DNA of 64,000 nt from Amaurobius ferox (GCA_951213105.1 OX578150.1:22440522-22504521); one strand, 5' to 3'. Numbered from the stretch's first letter, positions 1 to 10,754 are shown. Notes: generated by a model not told the origin, from the letters alone. Numbers and translations: made by a program.

Positions 1-517
1 ACTTCCAGCGTTATATCATAAACTGGGTTAAGCTGTGAGAAAGTGATTCTCAAACGACAAGTCAGTAAGTCAGTAAGTGTAATCGTATCAGTAAGTCGGT
101 TTTTAAGATCACGTTTCTTATATTTCATGGTTGAAAACACTTTTTCTCGTGAATAAGAGGATGCAAATATTACTATATATCTTTTGGCTTGATTTACCAA
201 GTTCGGAAATGTTAATTTTGGCATGGCTTTATAATAATTGAGTTTTATTGTGTGGACTATAATGAACACACCGGCGAGATGTAGTTTGTCCACCCCTGTT
301 GCAGAAGAACAGAGTATTTTGACAAAGGTGGCTATTTCGACATTTTCACCAGAATCCGAATTTTGATATTTTGCTCTTCCTCACTCTCTTCATTAATGAT
401 TTGATTATTTTAGCTTCTGATGTTGAAACATTAGCGTTTATTATGATGTACTCGGGAATAGCTTTAGACATCTGGCGACCATGGCAGTAATTGCAGTCAC
501 AGGGTTATTGCCATATA
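1..517. other. No gene seen
   Basis: AT-rich sequence without a convincing frame. A short run of GTCAGTAA-like direct repeats lies near 60-100. The stretch ends at the TA target dinucleotide of the MITE that starts at 518. Confidence 0.5.
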
Positions 518-1377
518 CAGGGTGTGAATTAAAGTCCTTATAAGAGCAGCAATTTTGAAATGGTTACATACTTCCAATTAGAAAAAGTATGCATATGATG
601 TATAGATGTTCGATATGTCTTGGATTCGACAAGGGACCGTATAGTCATGAAAATACGACATCGCAATTTTTTTATACAGTCCCTGGGTCCTAGCATTGAT
701 ATTTACAAAATTGAAGTCCTGCTTCTAAAGAGTACACCAAAACAGATTCCATGCTTCTAAGTGACATATTCGCTGAGATATGTAAAGGTAAATATCATGA
801 CTTAAACCACGTTACCTACCCAAGTTTTGGCAGCAAAAGGGGGATCGTCTATGAGATACATAGAGTTAAATAAAGATCCCGTGTGTTGGATAGCGAAAAA
901 ACGTGAAAACTCTGAAAGAAATAAAGGGTGCAAAGTACAATTATACTTTTAAGACACGTAACAGCGCAATAAAAGAACTATTCCAGTTCGCAGCACTCAT
1001 AAACGGACCTATACACATCTGTCAACCTCTTTTCAGATTCAATATAATCAACGTTTTTCAATTTTCAGCTGATCCCTTACAACATGCTCCAAGTTTCAAT
1101 GTGCGATATCTCAGCGAATATGTCACTTAAAAGCACGGAATTTGTTTTGGTGCACCCGTTAGCAACAGGACTTCAATTTTGTAAATATCAGTGGTAGAAC
1201 CCGGGGACCGTATAAAAATTGCGATGTCGTATTTTCATAACTATACGGCCCCTTGTCGAATCCAAGACATATCGAACATCTGAATATCATATGCATACTT
1301 TTTCTAATTGGAAGTATGTGTATATAACAAACCATTTCAAAGTTGCTGGTCCTATAAGGACTTTACTTCACACCCTG
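518..1377. mobile_element. Mariner-type MITE with long inverted repeats
   Basis: The ends read CAGGGTGTGAATTAAAGTCC on the left and the inverse of CAGGGTGTGAAGTAAAGTCC on the right, each bordered by TA. This is the usual terminal word and target of Tc1/mariner elements. The inverted similarity runs about 265-275 bp on each side (roughly 518-783 against 1103-1377) with scattered mismatches, leaving about 320 bp of centre. No transposase frame is present, so it is non-autonomous. Frames at 903-1130 and 1219-1404 fall in the centre and right arm and are not considered genes. Confidence 0.8.
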
Positions 1378-2360
1378 TATATATCAGTGGTGTATATATC
1401 GTGATAAACGCTAAGGGAGCCGAAAAAACATAAAAATTATATTATACCTAGTAACATGTTTGTTAAATCCTGTTTTTAATTAAAATTTATTGAAAAGTCT
1501 TCCAAATTAATACAAAATTAATAAGTTTAGCTGAAACCATATTTAAAATGAATTTTTGGCACAATTTATCAATTTTCATAAAATCCTGACATCACGAGTA
1601 AGTACTTAATTCTTTCTCACTACTTATTTGTCTGAAACAGGCTTCTCTCAGCTTACTTATTTAACTTTTTGATTACGGGTTAGATAGTGTCAAACCCAAA
1701 CGAAGAACCTCTCAAAAAGACAGGTATTGGAATACGGACTTCCATGGACGCCAATGCCTGCAAAAGGGGATAAAACTGTTTGGGATAGGGTATTTCAAAT
1801 ACCTGTCTTTTTGGGAAGTTCTTCGTTTGGGGTTGACGATGTCCCACCTGTAAGCAAAAGGTTAAAATCAAAGTTGAGGGACATATTAGAAGTCCAGAAT
1901 GACTCGAGAAAAAAATTAACATTAATTGAACTGGGCATTGAGATTTTCCAGGACAATCTGATAAAAATCCTAATGAAAATTTCTTATTGCCATGGAATTC
2001 ATTATAAATGCATCATCATGTTCGTCTTTCACTTTTGTTTGCAGACTTTAAAAATTGAAATATTTTTTTCCAATTCATATTTACCCATTTTTAAGTTCCA
2101 GGCTCACAATTTACAAAAGATACCCATTTCTTAATTAATGAAGGATTAGAGAGGTGAAATAATGTTAAGCATTTATATGCTTCTGGTGAATAAAAGTTTA
2201 GGGTTGAAGTAAACTGTTTCATAGTGTTAGTGTACCGTCTTTGTTTTGATGAAACCTTGTTTTGATGAAACAGAGCTTTTATATCGATTAAATGAATATT
2301 CCCAGGGAAAACCCTTGAAATAATTTTCCAGCTCAGGCAATAAGTTCTGTTGTTGTGTTT
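1378..2360. other. Unassigned; inverted repeat and possible coding remnant
   Basis: Inverted arms at about 1693-1734 and 1791-1834 contain AACGAAGAAC and its complement with few mismatches. A plus frame through the right arm (1727-2134) reads a charged stretch including KRLKSKLRDILEVQNDSRKK. That stretch looks more protein-like than its surroundings, but I do not recognise it and no splice signal supports it firmly. It could be a decayed exon or transposon gene. The rest is plain AT-rich sequence. Confidence 0.25.
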
Positions 2361-2634
2361 GAGACCCAGACCGTCCGACCTACCAGAAAGGCGTAAGGCA
2401 TCTGTTTGGACGACAGGGAAGTGCCACCCAATTTAGACCGAAACCCAGTGGGGGAGACATCCACAGGGACCGTACCCTCCTTCCACCAATCTCTCGGAAG
2501 GACTTACGAACCCACATGTTTAACGTGATCGTACTCCGTGTGAACACGGCGGCAGTTTTGGCAGTGGCGGGAATCGAACCCGGGCCTACCGAGTGCAACT
2601 CCCGCGCGCTAACCACTGGGTTACCGCACCCACC
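2361..2634 (-). mobile_element. tRNA-derived SINE, full length
   Basis: Read on the minus strand, the head near 2634 is tRNA-like: an A-box-like GTAACCCAGTGGTTAGCGCG, then a B box GGTTCGATTCCCGC. A body of about 150 bp follows, then a 3' domain in which CGTCC pairs with GGACG before the tail GGTCTGGGTCTC. Copies of AATAAGTT(G/C)TGTT lie on both sides and look like a target site duplication. A nearly full tRNA promoter with a non-tRNA body is the SINE pattern. The 3' domain recurs alone at 2648, 30069 and 49000. Confidence 0.8.
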
Positions 2635-2647
2635 AATAAGTTGTGTT

Positions 2648-2706
2648 GAAGACCCAGACCGTCCGACTCGTCCGAGGACTTAGAGCAGCTATTTGGACGG
2701 CCGACT
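2648..2706 (-). mobile_element. Mini-SINE: 59-bp copy of the SINE 3' domain
   Basis: This is only the 3' domain of the SINE family: on the minus strand CGGCCGTCCAAATAGCTGC, a small GTCC/GGAC stem, then CGGACGGTCTGGGTCTTCAA. It is flanked by AATAAGTTGTGT at 2635-2646 and 2707-2718. The same word also borders the full SINE just downstream, so two retroposition events shared or reused one target. 5' truncation at insertion is the simplest explanation. Confidence 0.75.
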
Positions 2707-2718
2707 AATAAGTTGTGT

Positions 2719-2808
2719 GAATATTCTCATCTTTTATTGGAAACAGCAAATATAGATTTCAGGTCTTTTAGTTTTAAGTTGCGTTTTTGAAGTTTTGTTT
2801 ACAGTCAT
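2719..2808. other. Putative 3' flank of the terminal exon
   Basis: AT-rich sequence downstream (minus strand) of the poly(A) signal at 2809-2818. Nothing else is seen. Confidence 0.3.
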
Positions 2809-2818
2809 TTTATTTATT
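2809..2818 (-). promoter_or_regulatory. Poly(A) signal, two overlapping AATAAA words
   Basis: On the minus strand the sequence is AAATAAATAAAA, about 35-45 bases after the TAG that ends the candidate exon at 2853. Position and orientation fit a 3' UTR. AATAAA is common by chance in AT-rich DNA, so it supports the exon but does not prove it. Confidence 0.4.
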
Positions 2819-2852
2819 TCTCTTTAAGGTTGTTTTAGTTGGGAAAGTCTGA

Positions 2853-2999
2853 CTAGGAGCTGCTTTTCTTCACTGTCGCAATCAGGTTAATAGACTGTTT
2901 ACATGTTTGGTCCATTATCGAAGTACAAGGGAAAAGTTGAATGCCAGGTAAAATATCTGGATCGGAACTAACAGATGGCACATCCAAGTAAGGCTTTAC
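2853..2999 (-). CDS. Candidate host-gene terminal exon, product unknown
   Basis: An excellent acceptor (CTTTCTTTTCAG, ending at 3000) is followed in phase 0 by 48 codons and a TAG. The peptide is hydrophilic and not repetitive: it starts VKPYLDVPSV, includes PGIQLFPCTSIMDQTC and ends VKKSSS. A poly(A) signal follows within 50 bases. I recognise no domain. It does not match any repeat family seen elsewhere in the window, which favours a host gene over a transposon. A promoter-like patch with a donor near 18.06 kb lies upstream on the same strand and might belong to the same gene; that link is inference. Confidence 0.45.
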   Translation of the reverse strand, partial: VKPYLDVPSVSSDPDILPGIQLFPCTSIMDQTCKQSINLIATVKKSSS

Positions 3000-3003
3000 C
3001 TGA

Positions 3004-3387
<384 letters not shown>

Positions 3388-4081
3388 CTGGGTGTATCTG
3401 AATTCATCATCAATATTTGGAGGGGGGAGGTAGGGAATAGGAAAAGAAGACTATTTCACATAGGAAAGCTTGGGCGCAGCCGTCATGTAGTAGGGCAGCA
3501 TGAGCCCAGTTTAATGATGGAAAGAAAACATAACAAAGCTGTAAGAAAAAAAAAACATTTATTTGTGCATCGTTTGTACAGACTTACAAGAGGTGCTCGA
3601 AATGCCAACCATTTGCTAGAGTACATGCCTCACAACTACGTTGCATGGACAACCGGACTTTCTGGAATATGCCCGGCATTTCCCGGATGTTTGCGGCGGC
3701 AACCGATATCGTGCTACAAGGTCCATAGCACTGACAACAGGGGTCTCGTACACCATGTTTTTCATCGCACCCCAAAGATGTCGATTGGAGATAAATCCGG
3801 TGACCGTGGTGGCCAACAAACCGGTCCACCGCGACCAATTCATTGAGCTCCAGATTTTCTGGTCAGGTAACCACGCACATCATTTGCGAAATGTACTGGA
3901 GCGCCGTCATGCTGGAACCACACGTCAGACAGCTTTTCGCGTGAATGGGAGTTGTGGACACAAATCGCCATCTACACCGTCATGCGTTCGTTTGCGCTTA
4001 TGCTTTCCTATGTGAAATAGTCTTCTTATCCTACTCCCTACTTCCCCACCAAATATTGATGATGAATTCAGATACATCCTG
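3388..4081. mobile_element. Deleted mariner element with ~80-bp inverted repeats
   Basis: The left end CTGGGTGTATCTGAATTCAT and the right end, inverse of CAGGATGTATCTGAATTCAT, match over about 80 bp including ATCAATATTTGG and GACTATTTCACATAGG. Both ends abut TA. Inside is only the C-terminal part of a transposase on the minus strand. It is an internally deleted, non-autonomous copy. Confidence 0.85.
3584..3950 (-). pseudogene. Mariner-family (DD41D) transposase C-terminus, broken
   Basis: On the minus strand the frame reads VWFQHDGAPVHF, then a TGA where Trp is expected, then IGRGGPVCWPPRSPDLSPID. Counting the stop as one residue, the second catalytic Asp (HDG) and the third (PID) are separated by 41 residues, which is the DD41D arrangement. 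A small indel follows, then LWGAMKNMVYETPVVSAMDL, another shift, and a C-terminus including NIREMPGIFQKVRLSMQR and HFEHLL. The N-terminal DNA-binding half and first Asp are missing. At least one nonsense codon and two frameshifts make it inactive. Apparent plus-strand frames here are antisense shadows. Confidence 0.8.
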
Positions 4082-4539
4082 TATATATATGTATATATGT
4101 AATAGTGGTGGAAATCCAGGGATGAAGTACGTTCACATTACTAAAATCTACTTTATTATATCACACTCGAAACAGATATAGTTTCATCGGACGGCCGAGT
4201 TTCGACATCCAGCTCTCAAGAAAACTCAATGACGTCTGCGCTGGTTCACACACAATTACAAATTGCATTTACATCGGAGGGGGAGGGATATGAAGCCTGG
4301 GAAAGATGCTGCTTTCGCGTTCATATATTTTAAAATGTGATTGGACATGCAGTTTCATATGAGAAAGTTTACACAGAGGTTAAGATTAGTGACCATATAT
4401 GGTATGGTCGAGGAAAAGAGGGAGTGTTGGCAGACTTTGTTAATATTAGTGGCGTGGGATAGAATTTAATGTAGTTGTGCAGGACATGAAATAGGAATTT
4501 GGAATAATAATTATGAAAGAGAAGGCTCCAATGATGAGC
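4082..4539. other. Nothing recognised
   Basis: A short TA tract, then unremarkable sequence with no frame or repeat match in the window. Confidence 0.4.
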
Positions 4540-4587
4540 TCTATGAGCTCCAAGTTAGATGGATCCATCTAACTTGGAGCTCATAGA
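4540..4587. repeat. 48-bp perfect palindrome
   Basis: The 24-base arm ends AAGTTAGATGGA and is followed without spacer by its exact complement. The palindrome marks the 5' edge of the reverse transcriptase remnant, suggesting a fold-back join at truncation. Confidence 0.95.
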
Positions 4588-4984
4588 ATCTGAACATAAT
4601 AACATAGAAGAAATAGATTTCTTGGATATCACTATATATTATGATCATCAAGAAAAACTGTGTTATAAGATATTTGATAAAAGACGTAATTTTAATTGCA
4701 CAATCAATTACTTCACTCATTGGAATACTAATATGAGTATAACTATACAACGTAATGTGATCATTAATCATTTTGCAAGATACAGACGTTTAAATTCAAC
4801 TGATAAACAGATTGATATTTGCATACGACGTCTAATAATGGAAGCCTTAAAACATTCATACCCACCTCGTTTCATAAGACATTATTATATGGCATATTGT
4901 AAAAAGTACCGTAAAGAAATATATGCTAATTTTGATGATTTGCTACAACTCAACTCTACCGGTTTGGAATTAGATACACTGTAA
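4559..4984 (+). pseudogene. C-terminal remnant of a Penelope-like reverse transcriptase
   Basis: A 141-codon frame whose residues 21-120 correspond in order to the last ~100 residues of the large RT at 11485-13680. FLDITIYYDHQEKLCYKIFD here matches YLDLNLIIEPAHGIVTKLYD there, followed by KRR-NF/KKD-FF, a run of Ile/Asn, an N-x-ILNQ-like block with RYRRL/RIYRL, and a terminal Y-P block. The RT catalytic motifs A, B and C are absent, so it is inactive. It begins inside the 48-bp palindrome, so the first residues belong to that join. The family assignment rests on the paralogous comparison inside the window. Confidence 0.65.
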
Positions 4985-5441
4985 CCATGAGCTTATCTAT
5001 CTCTACATCTGGAATATATCATGGTTTTCTTCTATGGACTTCTAACGACGTAGCACATCTACGAACGTTATACATGGTTAGAATACATTTTTATTCATAT
5101 ATGTTCATTTCATTTTATATGCTTTTATATGTTCTTGTGACTTTAAGATCTTCTTTTCGGGATTCCGTTTTTTTCCCCCTGGCATACTGTCCATTGTTGG
5201 TTCGGGCGTGTAGTGGTTTCTGGGAGTGTTTCCTGGGATTAAAAGCATGCTTAAACCAGGAAAAGGGGTCGCAATCCCCCTTGACTTCTCTACAACCCCG
5301 TAAACACACAACTTCCAATTGTATTAATCCAGTTTCAATCTCATTTTTTCTTACTGTACTTTGAGGCTTAGATAGAGCAGCAAATGCGCCTTACTATTCC
5401 TTGGATTTTATATTTTATATTTCATTTTGATTGTACTTGAG

Positions 5442-5445
<4 letters not shown>
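4985..5445. other. Sequence downstream of RT remnant
   Basis: Could be the 3' untranslated part of the RT element. A GC-richer patch at about 5155-5305 contains opposing short frames, none convincing. Confidence 0.3.

Positions 5446-5533
<88 letters not shown>
5446..5533. repeat. TA microsatellite
   Basis: Nearly pure TA with periodic AAATATA interruptions about every 24 bp. Confidence 0.9.
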
Positions 5534-5679
5534 GAAGAATTTTAATTTACTTGTATTTATGTATATATTTAGACAAATTTTAAAGTGAAAAATTATACAA
5601 AAAGCAGATAAGGTATCTGGGTTTCTTCACAATATTTCACATTCTAAAAGTTTCCCTTATACAAAATTGCAAATATGAA

Positions 5680-5739
5680 TATATATATATGCATATATAT
5701 ATATATAAATGCATATATATATATATATATATATATAAA

Positions 5740-5802
<63 letters not shown>
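5680..5802. repeat. TA microsatellite with GCATATA interruptions
   Basis: TA tract interrupted several times by AATGCATATA, showing local duplication of a longer unit. The Ile/Tyr frame through it is not a gene. Confidence 0.9.
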
Positions 5803-5805
<3 letters not shown>

Positions 5806-6009
5806 AAAGAATATAAATAAATATATAGAAGTACACTGATAGCAATTAGTCAGATGAGTAAACTCTTCTCTAAGATTTGATTAACCATCTAACAGTGTTC
5901 TGAAATACTTATCTGGTCACCGGAGTGGGACCCCATGGAAAATTTGAAAGTGTCTTCAGCTATTCACTATTCTGAAAAGCAGTGATTCCCAACCTTTATT
6001 CATCCAAGT

Positions 6010-6614
6010 AGCCTAGAAAACCGTTTGTTGCATAAATACATTTAATTTAATCGTGTTCCTAAGCAACATATAATTCTATCTTTAAATAAATTTGAGGAAA
6101 ATATTTTGCCTGCATAATGATATTTCTATGGAAGGTTTAACTGAAATTTTATTATTAATATCTCGTCAAATACTGGTCCAATTTGTGGTGAACTTTAAAT
6201 ATTTGAAGTCTATCTTTTTAAAGGTTTATAATAATTCTATCATAAGGAAAATAGAGGGAGATCAGTTCTCCCATGTTGAGATAATAAACACACAGATAGA
6301 ATTGTAACTTTTAATATTATTTATATAGATTACAGAAGATAATCACGAGCAATCGGACGTTGCTCGTGATTTAAAATATGTGCGAATTCCTGTGGTATTC
6401 TAAATGGCATTACTATTCAAAAAATTCTATTAAAAAATTCATTTCACTTCTCCTGAAAGGAAGTATAAGAATCTATATTTTCGCTGTTTAAAATTATCTT
6501 CACAGGTCTGAAGAATAAAACATCCTGCTCCCGTTTGTAAACAAATGGACAAAAAATATGAAATTGGATTAATATATGAAAATATGAAAGCGTTAAATTG
6601 GTATTAGAAGATAT
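6010..6614 (+). repeat. Dispersed repeat family E, copy 1
   Basis: Shares long collinear similarity with 8723-9175 (for example GCAATCGGAC, ATGGCATTACTATTCAAAA and AGGAAGTATAAGAATCTAT) and inverted similarity with about 31480-32060. Interrupted at its right edge by the B-family insertion at 6623. No coding capacity seen. Confidence 0.7.
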
Positions 6615-6622
6615 ACCATTTT

Positions 6623-7406
6623 ACTTTCCCTACAATACATGGTAATGTATGGAGAAAGTATTGGAATCACGCCGAAAATCGCCACTCGAGTTTTCGACTG
6701 ATCTACACGTTTTGGGACCTCTAGATCTCGAAAAAGCCATTTTTAGCGTGACTTCTATTTGTGTATGTCTGTGTATATGTTTGTCTGCCTGCGCTATGTA
6801 TGTATTCACTTTAACTCAAAAACTAATTGACCAAATTACATAAAATATTATAGGTTGCCGATGAGATTTTGGTAAGATTCAGGAAAAAAAAAAGAAAACT
6901 TGCATTTTTTTTACGAAATGACCCGCAAAAATTGTCTGTATCTACTTTAGCTGAAAAACTAATAGACTAAATTTTACAAAATTTGACATATAAGTCACTT
7001 GTGTGTTACCCTGGTGCTAATTACATTTTGGTACGATTCGAAAAAAAATGGCCTCCCAAAATCATGAACATCTTGAGCAAAAGATTGCATATGCTCAAAT
7101 GTATCAATTAAATTGCATAATGTTTTACGATGAATGGAACAAGACCTACTTCATTACTCTAGGGCTAGCCGTTCTCGAAATATTTATTTTTTTTTCGCAT
7201 TTTTACTACGCCGTCTTTGAAAATGAGTCCAGTTACCCCAGGAAAATAAAAATGTTGTTAAATGTACAAATTCAGTGTAATTTAAAATAATTATGACGTT
7301 ATTTTGTGCAATTAAACTCAATTTATTGAGTTATTGAAGAAATAATGAAGATAAATAATGAGGAAGAAATAATGAGCAGAGAATGACATGTGCTGCCCAC
7401 ATCATA
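6623..7406 (+). mobile_element. Family B element, copy 1 (DINE-1/Helentron-like)
   Basis: Starts ACTTTCCCTACAATACATGG, which folds with ATGTATGGAGAAAGT, and ends at the family terminus ATGTGCTGCCCACATCA. It has a TGT/CTG-rich microsatellite-like core followed by the conserved AACT...CCAAATTAC block. The related sequence at 9170-9200 shows the uninterrupted target, a T-run after GATATA, so the insertion boundaries are visible. No protein is encoded. The T-run target, terminal hairpin and internal microsatellite are features known for non-autonomous Helentrons (DINE-1/HINE). Confidence 0.6.
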
Positions 7407-7436
7407 TTTTTTTATTTTGTTTCAACAATTGGCTAA

Positions 7437-8713
7437 ACACAATATATGAGTTTGAAAAATTCAAAGTTGAAAAATGTTTATGACTTTGTTCATTCTGTCT
7501 GTCTGTCTGTCCGTTAGCACAATAACTGCCGTAAAAATGACTTAATCAAAATGAAATTTTAGTATGTTGTTCAGACGGTCTGTAGGACCTATGGGAATAT
7601 AAATGAATAATATCACCCAATTAGTTTTGGATCGAACCCGGGTGGAAAAAATGAAATACATTGAGCCCTATGGGACCTAATTTTTCAAACATCTTTTAAG
7701 CGGATTTAAAATTCACAAATTGCTTCGAAAATTTTAGGTAATATTCAAATTGTTCCATAAAATATATATAAAAAAAAATTCAACGAAATATATTCAGTAG
7801 TTTTTAAAATAAGAATTAAAATAATAATAACACCCCTTATATGAAACGATCACGTGACCATGATATGAAAAGATCACGTAACCCACTTCAAAATGATATA
7901 TGGAATCCATCTTGTCTCAAAATCGTGATTTTAAAGTTCTTTTTAATTCATATTGAGTGTTGTATCCGTCCTAAAACCACTTTATTTTTGCTTAAATTCT
8001 GTGCATCTGCATACTGAAACAACGCAATTACAATATATTTGAGTTTAAATGCTCATCCAAATTTGATTATTTCTACAACGAAGCCTATTTTTCATCTATG
8101 TAAAATATGTAGAATGAGTTGTATTAGAATTGCTGTATTTCTTTAACACAAAATCATTTAGTTCATGGAGTCTGCATAGCTGATATGAATGAAATATTCA
8201 TTGATTTTACAAAGAGACGGACGACTTTTACGCATAGAGTTTAATTACTTGTAGCTCCATGGTCTTAATTTTTAAATAAAATAAATTATTATAGTATTGT
8301 GATGAATGACATGAATGGGAAATTATTTATGAATGAAATGCTGCTTTTAATAGAGGGAGCCAGGCGTGTTATTTTTTTTATGACGTCATTTGAATGAATT
8401 TCAGTTGTTTTCGATGAAGTTTTCAAATGTAATAAATTATCGCAGTATTATGATAATTCTAAAATTATTATCGAGGAATGTATCACATTTTAGAGATGTT
8501 TAAACCAAGCAATTTATATTTCAATGCCGTCATTTGAATGAAGTTCATTTTTTTCGATGAAGGTTTAAATTTTCATATATAATAAATTAATGTAGTATTG
8601 CAATACGTTTTAAAATATTACCTAGGAATGTATTGCATTTTAGACATGTTTAAATAAAATTGCATTGAAGGTGGAAAGTGTTTCATAATCAATGCTTTAA
8701 GCATGATTGATCT
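7437..8713 (-). repeat. Dispersed repeat family C, copy 1 (inverted)
   Basis: Reverse-complement relative of 30508-31470, 35328-36302 and 39893-41865. Landmarks are TCTGTCTGTCTGTCTGTCCG, the AACTGCC...AATGAAATTTTAGTATGTTG block, a pair of ATGACGTCAT-type words and a terminal hairpin around GCATGATTGATC. Non-coding. Confidence 0.7.
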
Positions 8714-9560
8714 TTCTTGTTATTAATATCTCGACGACTACTGGTTCAATTGTGGTGAACTTTAAATATTTGGAGTCTATCTTTTCAAAATCCTATAATA
8801 ATTCTAGCATAAAGAAAAGAGAGCGAGGTCAGTTCTCCCGTGCTGAGATAATAAACACAGAGCTAGAAGCGTAAAATACAATATTATTTATACAGATTAC
8901 AGCAGATAATCAAGAGCAATCGGACTTTGCTGGCGATTTAAAATATGTGCAATTCCTGTGGTGTTTGTTCTAAATGGCATTACTATTCAAAATATTCTAT
9001 TAAGATATTTAATTTATTTCTCCTAAAAGGAAGTATAAGAATCTATTTTCCCTATTCAAAATTATCTTCACAGGCAGGTCTGAAGAATAAAATATCTTGG
9101 TCCCGTTTGTACTAAAAATATGGAATTGGATTAATATAAGCCAAAATGAAAGCACTAAAATAGTATTAGAAGATATATTTTTTATTTTCTATCAATAACT
9201 GACTAAACATAATATATGAGTTTGAAAAATATTTGCCGAAGTAAAACAGTAAAGAAAGAAATTGAAAAAGAAGAAATTGAAAATATGAATAATTCCCGTA
9301 ATCTTTAAACCCGAAGGCCTTAACTGATATAATCTAGTCAAAAATCCAATACCATTCATTTGAGAACTTATTTTTATATCCATTCCTATATATATTCGAT
9401 ATTTATTATAATAAAAATCGTCTGACGTATAACTACATTTGATTTAATTTCGTTGCTGAGAAATATGATATAATTTTATTCAAATAAACTTTACATATAA
9501 AACAAGAATTTTAATTAATACATTCAAGCATATTTAGTCTTTAATTTTAGATTTTAACAA
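8714..9560 (+). repeat. Dispersed repeat family E, copy 2
   Basis: Second collinear copy of E after the C copy. From about 9178 it repeats the sequence that opens the C copy at 7409 (CTAAACACAATATATGAGTTTG against CTAAACATAATATATGAG), so E and C form a tandemly repeated ~1.8-kb unit here, or E acts as a flanking direct repeat. Confidence 0.65.
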
Positions 9561-9689
9561 TGTTTGCAGTCGTTTGACAAAAAGGTTGGTTTAATTTTTC
9601 CAAATTGTTGCAAAATCTACTCAGCACACCAAGGTAATCTATAATTGACTTATCTACTAAATTTTTTTTAATAGATTTTGAGCTAGAGT

Positions 9690-9832
9690 GGAAAGATAAA
9701 TTGTATACACACACACACACACATACAACACTTAAAAAATAGTTTATTTACGTTCTACCCGATACGTACAGACCTGTCGACCCTATATTGCAATACTTTC
9801 CCTATACAATACCGTGCATTATAGGAAAAGTA
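9690..9832 (-). mobile_element. Family B/A terminal fragment (inverted)
   Basis: A CA microsatellite is followed by a hairpin, CAATACTTTCCCTATAC... TATAGGAAAAGT, the inverted 5' end of the A/B families. The remainder of the element is absent. Confidence 0.5.
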
Positions 9833-10754
9833 AATAGGAGATTTTAGTGAGATAGTTTTAACCAGAGAGGTTTAGTGGCGAGAAACGCAGTGTATTATAT
9901 ATGTATTGTGCAATTTTTCTTGACATGTAATAATTTAAATATTTTGAAAAACAACTTATACACTGCTTTTGTGAATCCATCTTAGCATTAAGAAGTATAG
10001 CAGATGATGATACGACATAACAAAACGATGATGAACATAACAAAATACTCTCTTACACCCAGTGTGTGTCTTTCAGGCATACCTCCGGGGGGCAAGCCCC
10101 TCCAGGCAAGCCCCTCGGGGACGTGCATTCACATCCCGGAGACATTTTACGTAAACCTAGTTTCTATTTATGTGACACAGCATTTAGATATATTTATATA
10201 GGGCAAATAGAAAACTTGTCCCCCCCCTAAAATTTCATTCCCCCCCCTTTAACCAAAAAGCCCTGAAAGATACACTGCTTACACACAAGAATAGCATGTG
10301 CCTTATATAAGGAACATGTATATAAGAATATACTAGAAGTCTGCAAGGGTTAAAATTTCAGATTTTCACCTGGAAAACCAGTGCTTAAACGAAAAAATTT
10401 AAAGTTACCGAATAGAACCCAAACCCGCCAAGACACGAAATGATTTGTATTCAAATGTGAGAAAAACCCGAATTTGTAAGTATATTGTACAAAAAATTAA
10501 GATCAAATTTGATTTATTTTTAAGCATTATCTTTAGTTGAAATCAACGCAATAATTCCATGTACTTTGTTAAAATTCATTCAAAACGTTTTTAAAATTAC
10601 ATGTGATCGGCCCCACCCGACCCGACTTTTTACAAAACCTAAGCACGAGTCCGGCCCGGTCAAAAACAGTGTATGAAAATTCAAGCTCGGATCATCTTAC
10701 GGGTCGGGTCGGGCCGGGCTTAAGTCTCTCTTTCGTATATTCAAATCTCTAGAA
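9833..10754. other. No gene; GC-rich islets
   Basis: Two GC-rich patches stand out in AT-rich DNA. One at 10080-10130 has GGCAAGCCCCTC repeated. In the other, GGCCCCACCCGACCCG at about 10610 is inverted as CGGGTCGGGTCGGGCCGG at about 10700, as in ends of some hAT MITEs. Neither can be delimited. The last 8 bases are the target duplication of the hAT at 10755. Confidence 0.35.
10747..10754. repeat. hAT target site duplication, left
   Basis: CTCTAGAA, identical to 16678-16685 at the other end of the element. It fits the nTCTAGAn preference known for many hAT transposases. Confidence 0.9.

Noticed and set aside
2361..2634. tRNA gene
   Set aside because: A and B boxes are present, but the body, tail and target duplication are those of a SINE. 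The same applies to 13791-14012.
2648..2706. Hammerhead ribozyme in the mini-SINE (GTCC-TC-GGAC-GA)
   Set aside because: The stem-II-like part is suggestive, but CTGATGA and GAAA core bases are not present in any copy.
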